From NCBI RefSeq assembly GCF_950023065.1, contig NC_088679.1, forward strand, positions 53,878,001-53,942,000: 64,000 nt of DNA. Reading direction: 5' to 3'. This DNA comes from Planococcus citri. Taxonomy: Eukaryota; Arthropoda; Insecta; Hemiptera; Pseudococcidae. Positions within the stretch are counted from its first letter, which is position 1; each line of letters begins with the position of its first letter. Below the pieces are notes generated by a model. It saw nothing but the letters and a program-made list of their open reading frames with translations. It ran no database searches and was not told the origin of the DNA. Of the stretch, positions 37,901 through 48,400 are shown in pieces. Made by a program: the position numbers and the translations under genes.

Positions 37901-40900
37901 ACATAAGTGGAATTTTGTTTTGAGAAGCAGAACCTCTGCAACTGAAATGTTACTTTCGTTTTGCCTCTATAAGTGAAATTCTTTTCCTTCTTACCTCAGT
38001 GGAATTTTGATTGGAGTAGCAGAACCTTCGTAACTGAATGTTACTTTCGTTTTACCTCTATTAATGAAATTTCTTTCCTTCTTATCTCTAAAGGTGCTGT
38101 TATGATAAATGCTTCAGTTGAAGAGGTAAGAAGGAAAGTAATTTCACTAATAGAGGTAAAACGAAAGTAACATTTCAGTTACAGATGTTCTGCTACTCAA
38201 AACAAATAAAACCTCTACTACTGGAATTCCAATTTGTTCAACCTGTATAACTGAAACTTACTTTAGTGGAAAACCTACTTATACATATAAGTGGAAAAAA
38301 TCTGTTTCCCTTGGGCTTTCACTTAGCGAGGTCCGACTGTATATTATTTTTGAGTTGATATATTTTCAAAATTGTCCCTCTCCATATGCGAAGAAAAAAT
38401 GCCGAAATTTACAGTTTTAGGCTTTCATTTGTATAAAAAATTTCTCTTCCTTTCATCTCTGAAAAAATTGTGCCCAAAGCAAATACTCTCAATGACTTCC
38501 AACTGGAGACTTGATAGCGCCACTGAAATCACGTGATTTCATGTTTTTCCTGCAGACGATAATTCGAAAACATTCAAATCTAATTGTACCGATATTTTGC
38601 GGGATTTAATTTTTATCTAATAATTTTTGTATTTGATTCGACTTCGTTATTCAAATTGATGATTTATGTGTTCTACGTTCTAAAAGCGTATGGTAAATTA
38701 AAAACGTACATTAATGAGGTTCAATTATTTTTCAATGACATCTAAAATCTATGTTGCAAAAATTCGAGCTCGAGCATATTTCTTTTTCTTTCTATCGTTT
38801 TTTTTAAAAAGAAACACGTGTTTAATTGGAATGTAATGTGTAGAAGACGATTCAACAATTCAAACATTTTTACCTGGACTGGCTAACACATGCAGATCAC
38901 GAAATGAATTTCATAAAATTTGACCAAAGTGAAATTACAATGAAGAATGAAGTAGCCTATCGCCCAAGCAATCTTTCCCCTTTGTACATACAAAGCATCC
39001 CATCAATGTTGAAAAATACAGATAAATTGATAAAACAAAATGAAAATAAGGGAAATTTTTCCATGTTTGATTTCTATAGTTTTGGAATTAGCGTGTTTTT
39101 TTTTTTTAGAAAATGATTGCATTTTTAAGTATCCTTAAGTAGTTCAGCTTTTAATGCAGAAAATTTTCGAGAGAAGTCCTCTCAAGAATCCTCCAGAGTT
39201 ACCACCACCAACACCCGTCGCCATTTTTTATAAAGTGTCCACAGATTTCTCCCCCTCCTAAAAAAAAGTGTTGGAAATTTTTTCGTAAGAGTTTGAGGAT
39301 TTTATTTTACCGCCAAAATGGCTTACTAGGAAAATATTTGGCTCATTGAAAGAGTATTATTGGAAAAAATATGTTTATTGGCCGCCAAACAATGTTGGTT
39401 TCTTTGTATGAAGTCCTCCAAAATTGTAAAAAATAAAAAATAGAAGTCTAAAAAAAGTGTTTGAAAAATTTTCAACTGTGGTATAAATCCCTTTAAATAC
39501 GTAACTCTTTTTTTTTCCAGTAAAAAGCCAGACCTCAGCACCGAATTTTGAGCTGTCGAAACTGATTTTTCGATTTTTGGCGAATTTTTGAAAATATTAG
39601 AAATTGGCTATTGGTAATATTTACTACGAAAAGAGTAAATATGGATATAAAATCTGAAACTCGATTTAAAGGCTAAAGTCGGTCGTCTCCTCCTATGCTA
39701 ATCGATCATTACTGTTTTCGAGCTGATCTAGAGCCTCCAGCAAAAGTTGACTTTTCTCCAGAAATTTCAAACCATTCAAGGAAACATTGGAATCATTTTG
39801 GCAGCTAAAGGTTTAAATGTGTCATAAGTTCGACATTCTGAATCGATCTGTACGCGTCAATCGCAAATCCGAGGTGACGAATTAAAGATCAACTTTTTTT
39901 TTAATAAGTTAGAAAATTTCAAATTTTAACAAAATTCCAAAATCGTCAATTTTTGCAACAAACTTTTCAAAAATGTCTCCTGGATTCTAAGACAACGTTG
40001 ATCCTCCATTACAAAGACCCTCAGGGTTGAAAAAAAATTTAAATCGTGAAATAAAAGTTGAGAAATTTTTAATTTCTTGACTTTTTTTTTTCAAGGAAAC
40101 TGTTCTCTCTTTCCCTAAGTAATAGTCTTCCCTGTATTCTGCTTCTCAAAAAATTTTATCAAATTTTATCGATTCAAGTGTTGAAAAAATACTTACAAAG
40201 AATTATTTTTCAGATAGAATACCATGATTGTACCTTACCTACATAAATAAGTAGGTACATACTACATAGGTGGATATTTCATGTCACAGAAATCATTTTA
40301 AAAGTATTCACTCACTTTCATTACTAACAATTTTTTTATTCTTCATTTTCTCAACTTTAGGGGCTTCAATTTCCAAATAGTGAGACCAACATTTGTTCGA
40401 AGGCCCAAAATTTATTTAAATTGATTTTTTCAACTTTATGAGATGCTATATTGTAAGGGTGGAAGGTCAACGCTACTTGGTACCTATGTACAATTAAAGG
40501 AGTTTTTCTCTAAAAAGGGCTTAATTTGGAACATCGACTAAGACATTGAAATTTTTGCATCCATGTTTCGTTTGATTTGGTTTTTTAAATTTTTTTAACA
40601 TTGAAGCTGTGGACAAGTAGGTCAATATTGCTTGGAAGACAGAAACAAATTCTGATGCAGAAATCAAAAATTTTTTTCTGATCGAATTTTTTTGATTTTT
40701 TTTCAACTTTAGGATAATCGTGGCACTTTATCTTTGTACATGGGAGGAAAATCGAAAAAATGGGGTTCCTATTTTCTCACGATATTCGGTAGTTTGAAGG
40801 GGGTGAGGAAGCTTTAAAATGAAGAAGACTTTTTGTTCTGATTTGAATGTAATAAATAATTAAAATTAAATTTATGCACATAAATATTATATTGAAAAAA

Positions 40901-43900
40901 TAACATTTTTTAAAATATTTGTCAAAAACTTGCACTTTTCAAAAATATGAATAAAAAAAAGAATGTAATATTTTTTTTAATGTTTTACAGGTTTTGGCAG
41001 CTTTAGCCGGCACTATAATCACGACAAATTTATCCGCTATGACGTCGTCCATAACCATTGTAAATGGATATCTTAAAGAATCAAGTAGAAGTAATTTTAC
41101 TAATGGTACTGCATCTAATGGAGATTTCATGATATCAGACGCTGAAGCTTCGTTCTACGGTAAGACATTTTAATAATGTTTATATTAAGAATTTGATCTG
41201 GGTATTTGTTCGCTATAATACCTACGTACCGTCCTACCTTATACTCTCGCTTTCGTTGTAATAGTAAATTACTCATCAACATCATTCATAAAGACGTATA
41301 CGATTATCCAATCTTTTGCAGCTACTTTACAATTAGCCACGCATTTCATCGCGAGCGTATTTTCCGGCGTATTTCAAGATGGCTGTGGACGTAAAAAATG
41401 CATGATGGTTTCGATATTTCCGCAATTAGCGAGTTGGATCGTATTGCACTACAGCACGAGCATATATTGGCTTTATATGCACTCGATATGTGTCGGTTTG
41501 GGCACAGCGTTTAGCGAAGTGACGATAATCACTTACATTAGTGAGATATCAAACGTCGAACTTAGAGGCAGATTATTTTCTTTGGGAAAAATTGGCTACG
41601 GATTTGGATCGTTTGTGGCTTTCTTTTTGGCCAATTTCATCCATTGGAGGCAGCTGGCTCTGGCTTGTTCTGTGATGCCTGTTATTATGCTGGTTTACGT
41701 AGCGTGGGTTAGTAGCATCTTACTCATTACCTACATATTTATCTAATTATTTATTGTTTGTATATCTACTCATTGATTGGGGGAAAATACTACCGAGTGA
41801 AATGAGTACTTTGTTATTTCATTATCAATCTACTATAAGGATAAAAAATACACTTTGAAATGATTAACTATGTAGGTACTTATGTAGTATTTGAAATCTG
41901 AACATGAGTATTTACATACGTATGTAGGTGAAGTAACACGTAGATTCGAAAAATCTAAAATATTCCGACCTTATGTTGGGTAGTACTTACACTGATAATA
42001 TTTTATTATCGTCGTTATGTTTATCTCCGTGTATTTGGAAACACATTTGCCTACGTTTTTGTTGAGAAATAGTAATTATATATTCATTCATTATCCTTAT
42101 CATCTGTACATTCTGAATTGTATTTTATTAATTTATTTATTTATTTACGTTCGTTAGTGGATTTATCGTTTTGAAAATGTTTTTCCAACTGATGACTTAT
42201 GGCAATCGTTACCATTCATTCCTCTTTCATTTTATGAGTAATATATCTAAGTACCTACTACAGATACGCGTACCTATCTCATTCGTTTATTAGGTATTCA
42301 AAATTCGCATGAGACATTGGTATTTTCAAAATATAAGTGCATTATTATATTCTGAATCATCAATTGCGTATTATTTGTTTTTGTTTTCAAAAATTGTTTC
42401 TAATTACCTTCATATATTTTCTTGTTTTAGTTACCGGAAAGTCCATTATGGTTGTTATCAAAGGGGCATGAGAAACGATGCAAAAGCAGCATAAAATGGT
42501 TGCAAGGCTGGACAACTGACAAACATATTGAGCATCATTTTGCCAAAGTACAAGAATATGTCGATCAAAGTAAACATTTCGGAAAATCTGATCAGCCTGA
42601 TGTGATATTACCGCATACTCGACAAAATGGTGGGTTATATTTTATACACCACGGTATCTATGTATCTGTTTAATGTTTTCCCATCATTGAACAAGTGTCG
42701 AATAATTTTCCTGCTAATACAGCAACTCAACCTAGGCAAGAGTGAAATAGTTTGCTGATCCTATAAATTGAAGGGACAAATCATCGAATATCCGGTATTG
42801 ATTTTTCAAAGTTGCGTGGCTCCTTGACTTTAAATATTTTTGATGAATTAAAATGTAATTATGCCATGTAGCAGAATTTTTGAGTGAATTTACTTTCTGG
42901 TTGCTCAAATAGATTTACATCGTGTATTGCCATTTATGAACTGCATTCTTAAAAACAAAATTATCTGTAAGTCTAATGGAGTGAAAATTAATTCATTTGG
43001 GGGGGGGGGATTTTGGTGATTTTTTGAAAAAGGCTGAAATAGCCCATATACTTCACATAAAAATGGTAAACCACGAGATAAAAATCCGAAATTTGGTTTG
43101 AATATTAAAGTCGACCTTCCAAATCGATTGCGACCATTTTCGAGACGATCTGGAGTCTCCAGTAGAAATCAGTTTTTCTATAGCGCACCGGGATTGCCCC
43201 AGAAGGCGCTGTAATCAACTTCGGTACAGCTGAAATTTTTATTCTAGCATAAGTTCGATATTCGCAATCGATTAGAGCGGTTAAATCGCGAATCCAAAGA
43301 GAAGAGATCACAAATGTATTTTAAAAAAATTGAATTTTAAATTCTTTAGTGACAGCTTAGGCTATAATCATGCATTTTGAAATTTTGGGATATAAATTTT
43401 TTTTTCAATAGGTACTCAAAAAATATCTACACTTTTTCTCACTGATGTCCAACGGAGTTATCAAAATCATCTATGACACGATTTATAACTTTTAAGATCA
43501 AAAACGAAAATCTAAGAGTTGATCGATAGAAAATATTAATTTTCATCGATTAATTTCTGAAAAAAATTATTTTGGTCAATTTTGGAAAAAAGTTGGTACC
43601 TACTTTTGATTTCCGGCTTACATAATCGATCAAAAAAGATCAAAATCGAAAATGTATCGATCTTCGGAGTTTGATTAGGTAATCGATTCTGAATCATGAT
43701 AGATTTTTAATCGAAACCATTATTTTTGAAGCTAAATTGCTTTTTTATTACAAACGATCGATCATACATGATATCAAAAATCGCAAATAAATCGATAATC
43801 AGGTTCGATTAATCGATTTTTCGGTCATGATCGATTTTTGGTCATGATCGATTTTTGATCAGAAAGTCTATTTCTGAAATTAAATTAGGTAATTTTTCAT

Positions 43901-46426
43901 TTCAAACATTTCAAAAAATCAGAAATTGCAAATTAATCGATTTTGAAATTTGATTGATCGATTTTCGGTCATGAACGATTTTTGATCGGCAAGTATAGTT
44001 TTGGGGTTAAGTTTATTGATTTTTCATTTCAAACATTGTACATGAGATCGAAAGTTGCAAATAAATCGATTTTGAGATTCGACTGATCGATTTTATTTTA
44101 GGGTGTTGAATAGATTTTTCATTTCGAACATGATCGTAGGTACCTCTCATTTATAGAGAAAACTTTCCAAAACTTCGCTTTTTTTCTAAAATCGACCCCC
44201 CTCCCCCATCAATTAAGACTGTTTTCGAAACGATCTGGAACCTTCAGTGGAAATTTGTTGAAAAATTTATGACTCATCGTGAAATTTTTGTTTTACTTGA
44301 CATGGAATTTTCCTTCCTGTAATGTGCTTTTATCAAAATCAGAAAAGCTTACATTTTTCTTACTTTTAGCCCCAAGATCCAAGATTTATGAAAATTTCAC
44401 AATAACACCCCCCCCCCCTAACTTTTCGAAAGAGGTTTTATTTTATATAAAATTTCAGTATTTTGCAACATGAACATCCTTATCAGGAATTCAAAAAGTA
44501 CGTACCTTATTGAAATTTCATCCGTCAAATTATTCTTTTAGAATTTTGTTTTTGGCATGATTCTTTGGTCGCTAGACTAAGAAAAAATATATCACAAGCC
44601 AGAATTTCAGGTGCTCAAATGTACTTTTCAATTTTGTGAAAAAATCAAAATTTTATAGAATTGACCAAAGTATACATAGCTGAAATTTGGTACGTACTCA
44701 ATTTTCGACCTTCCCCCTCCCCCTCCCTCTCGAATCTATTGAAAACGGTTTCAAGCGTTTCAAGCCTTATTGAGCAGTTTTGGAATTTCCAATAGATTTT
44801 TGAAAACCGACATTTTCTACAAATTTTCCAAATGAAGCTGGAAAGCTAAAATTCACTCTACATATATCCTGATTTCAACGTGCTTAATCGACTGTAGCCG
44901 GTTTCAAACAGTTCTGGAGCCTCCAGCACCGTTTTTGGAAATCTGTCAGACACAGATTTTGGAAAAATGGTGGATAATCGGTCAAGTAGGTCATTACGTA
45001 TCTAGCACCGATCGCGAACATACGTGCTAATGAAGTTAATTAGGTTGGGACAGATTTTATGGAAGGTAGGTACAAAATTTCAGCTTTTTAGGTCAATTTG
45101 GTGAAATTTTAATTTTTTTAAACTCAAATTCGATTTAAAAAAATTTGCAATACTTAAATCGAAAAATGCACTTCGGTAGCTAAAATTTTGGCTGGTGAAG
45201 TATTTTTGCATAGGTACTTTTTCTGTCTAGCATTGTCCCTTTCAGAAAATTTTCTTCTCCCTCCACAATTCCTTGAAAAATGAAAAATTTCACACTGTGA
45301 TTTTATCACATAGGTACGTTTAACCACATTACTCGTTTGTTTCAGTCACCCAACGCATCTACCAAAAATACGTGAGATTATTCTTCCTGCCCGAATTCGT
45401 CGAGCCGTTTAAAATCATCAGCGTTTTATTCTTGTGCTCGTATTTCTTGAGTCTGAGACCGGCTAAATTTTATCTCGTGAACATCTTGGGCGATCTCGGA
45501 GTGAAGGCTGATCAAATGAAAATCATGGTAAGAAAAAATACGAGTATTAATTTGTATGTAACTAAATTAAGCCTTAATTATCGGTTAATAGTCCATTATG
45601 AATAGTTCTGCATCATTTAATTAAATGTACGTACATATTAAGGAAGGTTACAGTCGGGTCAATTGGAATTATAATATTGTAGTGGTTTCATTTTATCGTT
45701 TTAATCGTAATTATTTACCTCATTTCTGCTTCCTTGTATGAATTTCTTCGCTGTGAAAGTTGTATTTTTGATTTACTTACTTACTTGTACAAATGTACAT
45801 ATATCGACTTTTTCAGACAATTTCATCTTTGGCTCAAGTATCAGGATCGTTAACTTTGGCAGCAACCGTACGAAAATTCGGTAAAAGAGATTTGACCTTA
45901 TGGACGTTCACATCTTGCGCAATATGTTTGGCGTTTTCTGGTGCCTATTCTTACGCACATTTTCATCATAATGTTGACGCTGTTTGGATCGTTTATCTGA
46001 TTTATGGACTGATATTCTATTTTAGTGGATTTACATTAGGTGGCATGCCTTGGTTTTATTGCGCTGAAATTTTCCCTCAAAAGTAAGTAATTTTTTACGC
46101 TGGTACTTCTATCATCAAACGTCGCGTCGCAAGAATGTAATTTTATAATTTTTTTTTTCAGGATTCGTGGAGTATCGGGTGGTATAGCTGCGACATTTGC
46201 TCATATTTTGGTCGCTTTGCTGACCCAGTCGTATTTATTCATTCAAAGTGCTATCACAGTTACCAATGTCTTCCTACTGTATAGCGTTTTAAGTCTCATA
46301 AGTTGTTATTACCTAAAATTAAAATTACCTGAAACTGAAAACAAAACGCTTCAAGAAATAGAAGAACATTTTAAAAAGAAACCAGAAAGACTGAATAGTG
46401 AATCTACTAGTACAGCTGTGAATTAA
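31834..46426 (+). CDS. Sugar-porter MFS transporter, Tret1-like, seven coding exons (spliced span)
   Basis: Joining 31834-31905, 40991-41159, 41322-41707, 42431-42629, 45346-45527, 45817-46082 and 46162-46426 gives 1539 nt, an open frame of 512 residues; every intron is GT-AG and all phases match. The product should be a plasma-membrane sugar facilitator with 12 helices and cytosolic ends. Family marks: GVFQDGCGRKK at about 96-106 (loop after TM2), YISEISNVELRG at 152-163 (after TM4), LPESP at 210-214 (after TM6), GGMPWFYCAEIFPQKIRG at about 411-428 (TM10), and LPETENKTLQEIEEHF near the C terminus. Two glycosylation sequons (N59, N62) lie in the first extracellular loop. Oddities: the TM7 QQxSGxN signature of sugar porters is not recognisable (LCSYFLSLRPAKFYLVNIL instead), the TM5 glutamine region reads LGKIGYG, and the TM8-9 loop reads VRKFGKRDL without the usual aspartate. 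The substrate is therefore uncertain; trehalose or glucose is only the family default. Start chosen because it is the first ATG of a 24-codon exon joined in phase to TM1. Confidence 0.88.
32158..35129. mobile_element. TIR element of ~3.0 kb inside intron 1
   Basis: The left end CAAGGTGTCCCAATAAAC (32158) and right end GTTTATGGGACACCTCG (35112-35129) are inverted copies with two differences, flanked on both sides by TATA/TA. The TIR wording (C.AGGTGTCCC) and TA flank fit Tc1/mariner-like elements. No transposase could be read; the interior is AT-rich with short ORFs only. It holds a nested 331 bp element. Non-autonomous or degenerate. Confidence 0.55.
33894..34224. mobile_element. 331 bp MITE built of CTGGAAAACCTGGAAAAGTCAGGGAATTT-type words, nested in the 3 kb element
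   Basis: Left end CAGGGTGTCCACGCTTCTGG, right end inverted CCAGAAACGAGTGAATACCTTG. Between them the words CTGGAAAACCTGG and AAAGTCAGGGAATTT recur four or more times, in direct orientation. Elements with this wording are widespread in animal genomes. Flanking duplications were not evident. Confidence 0.5.
35770..35817. promoter_or_regulatory. Perfect CRE (TGACGTCA) between inverted TATATCTAC words
   Basis: TGACGTCA at 35793-35800 lies in a small foldback (TTCCTATATCTACCTAC / GTAGATATAGGTAGGAA). It is in intron 1. Two more perfect TGACGTCA sites occur at 51110 and 52267. Binding is conjecture. Confidence 0.3.
37773..38339. mobile_element. pogo/Tigger-like MITE, 567 bp, in intron 1
   Basis: Left TIR CAGTCGAACCTGGCTTCGTGG and right TIR CTTAGCGAGGTCCGACTG are flanked on each side by TA (37771-37772 and 38340-38341), the Tc1/mariner target duplication; CAGTCGAACCTC is typical of pogo/Tigger ends. 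The interior repeats ATAAGTGGAA-like words and contains a long internal palindrome (about 38040-38092 against 38128-38180). No transposase. Confidence 0.75.
39620..39900 (+). repeat. Repeat family B copy in intron 1
   Basis: TCTAGAGCCTCCAGC at 39727, preceded by GTTTTCGAGCTGA and followed by TCATAAGTTCGACATTCTGA and ATCGATCTG; the order of words matches the copy in intron 4 at 43.1 kb. Confidence 0.55.
40991..41159 (+). CDS. Tret1-like transporter, coding exon 2 (TM1 and extracellular loop 1)
   Basis: Acceptor TTTTACAG at 40983-40990; donor G|GTAAG after 41159. Encodes VLAALAGTIITTNLSAMTSS (TM1), then a polar loop with two N-glycosylation sequons (NFT, NGT) and SDAEASFYG/A leading to TM2. 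Ends in phase 1; intron 2 is only 162 bp. Confidence 0.88.
41322..41707 (+). CDS. Tret1-like transporter, coding exon 3 (TM2 to TM6)
   Basis: Acceptor TTTTGCAG at 41314-41321; donor TGG|GTTAGT. Encodes residues 81-209 with the TM2-3 loop motif GVFQDGCGRKK, the TM4-5 motif SEISNVELRG and TM5-TM6. It is noticeably richer in CpG than the surrounding introns. The frame stays open past the donor, but the family alignment requires LPESP to follow W209, which the next exon supplies. Confidence 0.93.
42431..42629 (+). CDS. Tret1-like transporter, coding exon 4 (PESP motif, central loop)
   Basis: Acceptor TTGTTTTAG at 42422-42430; donor G|GTGGGT after 42629. Starts LPESPLWLLSKGHEKRCKSS, the canonical end of TM6 and start of the long cytosolic loop, then a charged helical loop (DKHIEHHFAKVQEYVDQS). 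Ends in phase 1. Intron 4 (2716 bp) carries repeat arrays. Confidence 0.9.
43020..43330 (+). repeat. Repeat family B copy in intron 4
   Basis: ATTTTCGAGACGATCTGGAG with TCTCCAG at 43150-43162, then GCATAAGTTCGATATTCGCA and ATCGATTAGAGCGG, collinear with 39.7 kb. Confidence 0.6.
43515..44135 (+). repeat. Degenerate tandem array of ~130 bp units rich in ATCGAT, in intron 4
   Basis: TTTTTCATTTCAAACATT...GCAAATAAATCGATTTTGA...GATCGATTTTCGGTCATGATCG recurs about four to five times (units beginning ~43625, ~43745, ~43890, ~44020, ~44110). At least a dozen ATCGAT hexamers lie within ~600 bases. Confidence 0.65.
44150..45010 (+). repeat. Repeat family B copies in intron 4
   Basis: CTGGAACCTTCAG at 44235 (degenerate box) and CTGGAGCCTCCAG at 44914 (perfect box), each preceded by a GTTTTCGAAACGA or GGTTTCAAACAGTT word and by a C-rich CCCCCTCCCCC stretch. 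Confidence 0.55.
45346..45527 (+). CDS. Tret1-like transporter, coding exon 5 (TM7)
   Basis: Acceptor TTTGTTTCAG ends at 45345; donor ATG|GTAAGA. Encodes residues 276-336. PEFVEPFKIISVLFLCSYFL corresponds to the loop-TM7 boundary where family members have the pattern P..(K/R)P..I...L....Q..G.N. The sugar-binding glutamines are not recognisable here: the stretch reads SYFLSLRPAKFYLVNIL. Phase 0 at the 3' end. Confidence 0.87.
45817..46082 (+). CDS. Tret1-like transporter, coding exon 6 (TM8 to TM10)
   Basis: Acceptor CTTTTTCAG ends at 45816; donor AA|GTAAGT after 46082. Encodes residues 337-424: TM8 (SSLAQVSGSLTLAATV), a GKRDL loop, TM9, and TM10 with GGMPWFYCAEIFPQ. Ends in phase 2. Confidence 0.9.
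46162..46426 (+). CDS. Tret1-like transporter, terminal coding exon 7 (TM11, TM12, C-terminal tail)
   Basis: Acceptor TTTTTTTTCAG ends at 46161 after a 79 bp intron. Completes K425 and encodes IRGVSGGIAATFAHILVAL (TM11), TM12, and the tail motif LPETENKTLQEIEEHF with a polar end ESTSTAVN. Stop TAA at 46424-46426. Confidence 0.92.
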
Positions 46427-46745
46427 ATTGTAAGTTTGAGTGTTGATCAGGTAAAGAGCTAAGCTGCGTACGTTCCCTAGAATGTGCACTATAAGGTGTT
46501 ATTGTATTGAATTATTTTGAGTTGTGTGGATTTTGTTGAATTGTATGAGAATGGTGTAGGATGAATGAATAGGTTTAGATACCTATTTCATTAATATGGT
46601 GTGTTTATTCGTGGTCGTTTGTGTCCGTACTTAAGTATTTAATTTCTTTTTCAACTTTCATGTTTTTAAATTTTTAAATTGTGCTTATTTAATTAAGTAG
46701 TTTGAAATATGCTGAATAAATTTTTCATCGATGTTTTCTCAAGTA
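46427..46745 (+). other. 3' untranslated region of the transporter gene with polyadenylation signal
   Basis: AATAAA sits at 46715-46720, 289 bases after the stop, in CTGAATAAATTTTTC. It is the first perfect signal downstream; cleavage would be expected about 10-30 bases later. A further AATAAA near 47100 could serve a longer transcript. Confidence 0.55.
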
Positions 46746-47639
46746 GAATAATTTTTCATCAACTTATATGATGGAATAAGTTTGACTTAATGTGTTGAAA
46801 ACTTCTTGAGAAAGCTTCTAGTTGGTATCTCTTACCTAAGTGAATTTTGAGCACTCGAAAACTTTACATCGTGTTCAAGATAATCGATCTATGCGCAATT
46901 TATTTTGCTCCTTCGAATATCAGAACTGGCAACCCTGTTTGAACAGGAATCAAATGATTTGCTGTGCGATTCCTGAAATTCGAATCTACAAGCGAATGCA
47001 AATTCTTCATGCAGTTTTTTTCCGATGTTCAGATTTTTGCAGTTACAGCTCAAAACAATGATAAAATTCTTTACCTACTTTTAAAATGCGTTTTAAACAA
47101 TAAACATAATTCGCGCTGAGAAAATATTTGCGATTACCGTTCTTTCACCTTATTAAGGTGTCAAGTAATCTAATTGCTGATTGTTCAACACCGATTATTA
47201 TGTCTTCGCCCACTCGTCAATTTTTATGTAAGAAATGTGATACCTACTTCCTAAGGAAGGAATGTTTTTAAATGTTTATGTTTGGTGTATTTTTTTGGAA
47301 GGGTAACGTGAAATATTTTCCGCTACCTAAGTTTCTTCACTTACGAGAAAGACTCGAATTAGCAAATAATTGAATTTTCACCTATAGGTACAATAAGAAT
47401 TTATACTCTTTATAAACTTAGGTAAACATTTGTCAGGTACAGTCTACAATCTATGTACATAGTCCAGAAAAGTAGATCCAATATTTAAAAAATTTAAAAA
47501 AATCAATAGGAAAATCAGATATGGCACATGACTAGTTCGTTTTTTTCACTAGTTTTTCAACATTTCAACAATAAATACATAATAAAAAGAGATTCCAATA
47601 CGCAGAAAACTATATACATATTTTTATTAAACAAAGAAT

Positions 47640-48400
47640 AATCGAAATAACATCCAAAAGTGCACCACAAAGGAAAATTTTCAAGTGCTGAATTTCATTT
47701 TTCGATTTTCGGCGAATTTTTCAAAATTCAAAGGACCATTTTACATTTAAAAAATTCAGAATTTTATGAAATTAAGGAAGCGAGCTGAAAGTTATTCTCT
47801 GCTTTATTTCTGACCCTCAAAGTCGATTTATGGTGGTTTAGAATCGTTCTAGAGCTTCCATCAGATTTTTGATTTTGCAATCATGGAAAAATTGTCATAC
47901 AGGGGTCCGGAATAAAATTCAGCACTTAACATGAATAAACAGTTTTTACAACTTCTTAGATCAATTTCAGCACAAAAAACCATCCAATACAAAATCTTCT
48001 CTGGCGATTAGTTAGGATTTTTACGCAATAAAATTTAAAAAATTTCAGTCGTGAAAAAGTCGGATAAATTACTGAAATGTATTTTTCATTTTTTTTTTTT
48101 TTAATCTTTTACATCGATTGGTGGGCTTTTTGAGCTAATGTAAAGCCTCTCCAGTGGATTTTTGAATTTTTCAGATCTGGAAAAAAATTAAAATAATCTT
48201 ACCAATGTATTTGAGCTTACAGATCCAATTTTTGAAAATTGGTGTTTGAATAAATAGAAAGGATCACAGTGACGGTAATTTAAGTTTCATATGTGCTGAT
48301 TTTCATTTTGATTAGGAAATGCAAAGATCCGCTGGAGGCTCCAGAACGACTTGGAATTAGGTACTGTCGATCTTACAAATAGAATATAAACCTTCAGTTT
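47640..48400. repeat. Repeat family B copies, both orientations
   Basis: CTAGAGCTTCCATCAG (~47850) in one direction and CGCTGGAGGCTCCAGAACGA (48330) in the other; AATTTTCAAAAATTGG words intervene. Confidence 0.55.

Noticed and set aside
41402..41746. Reading the exon 3 frame on through the donor to the stop at 41746
   Set aside because: The added residues (VSSILLITYIFI) do not match the family, whereas splicing at TGG|GTTAGT joins LPESP exactly.
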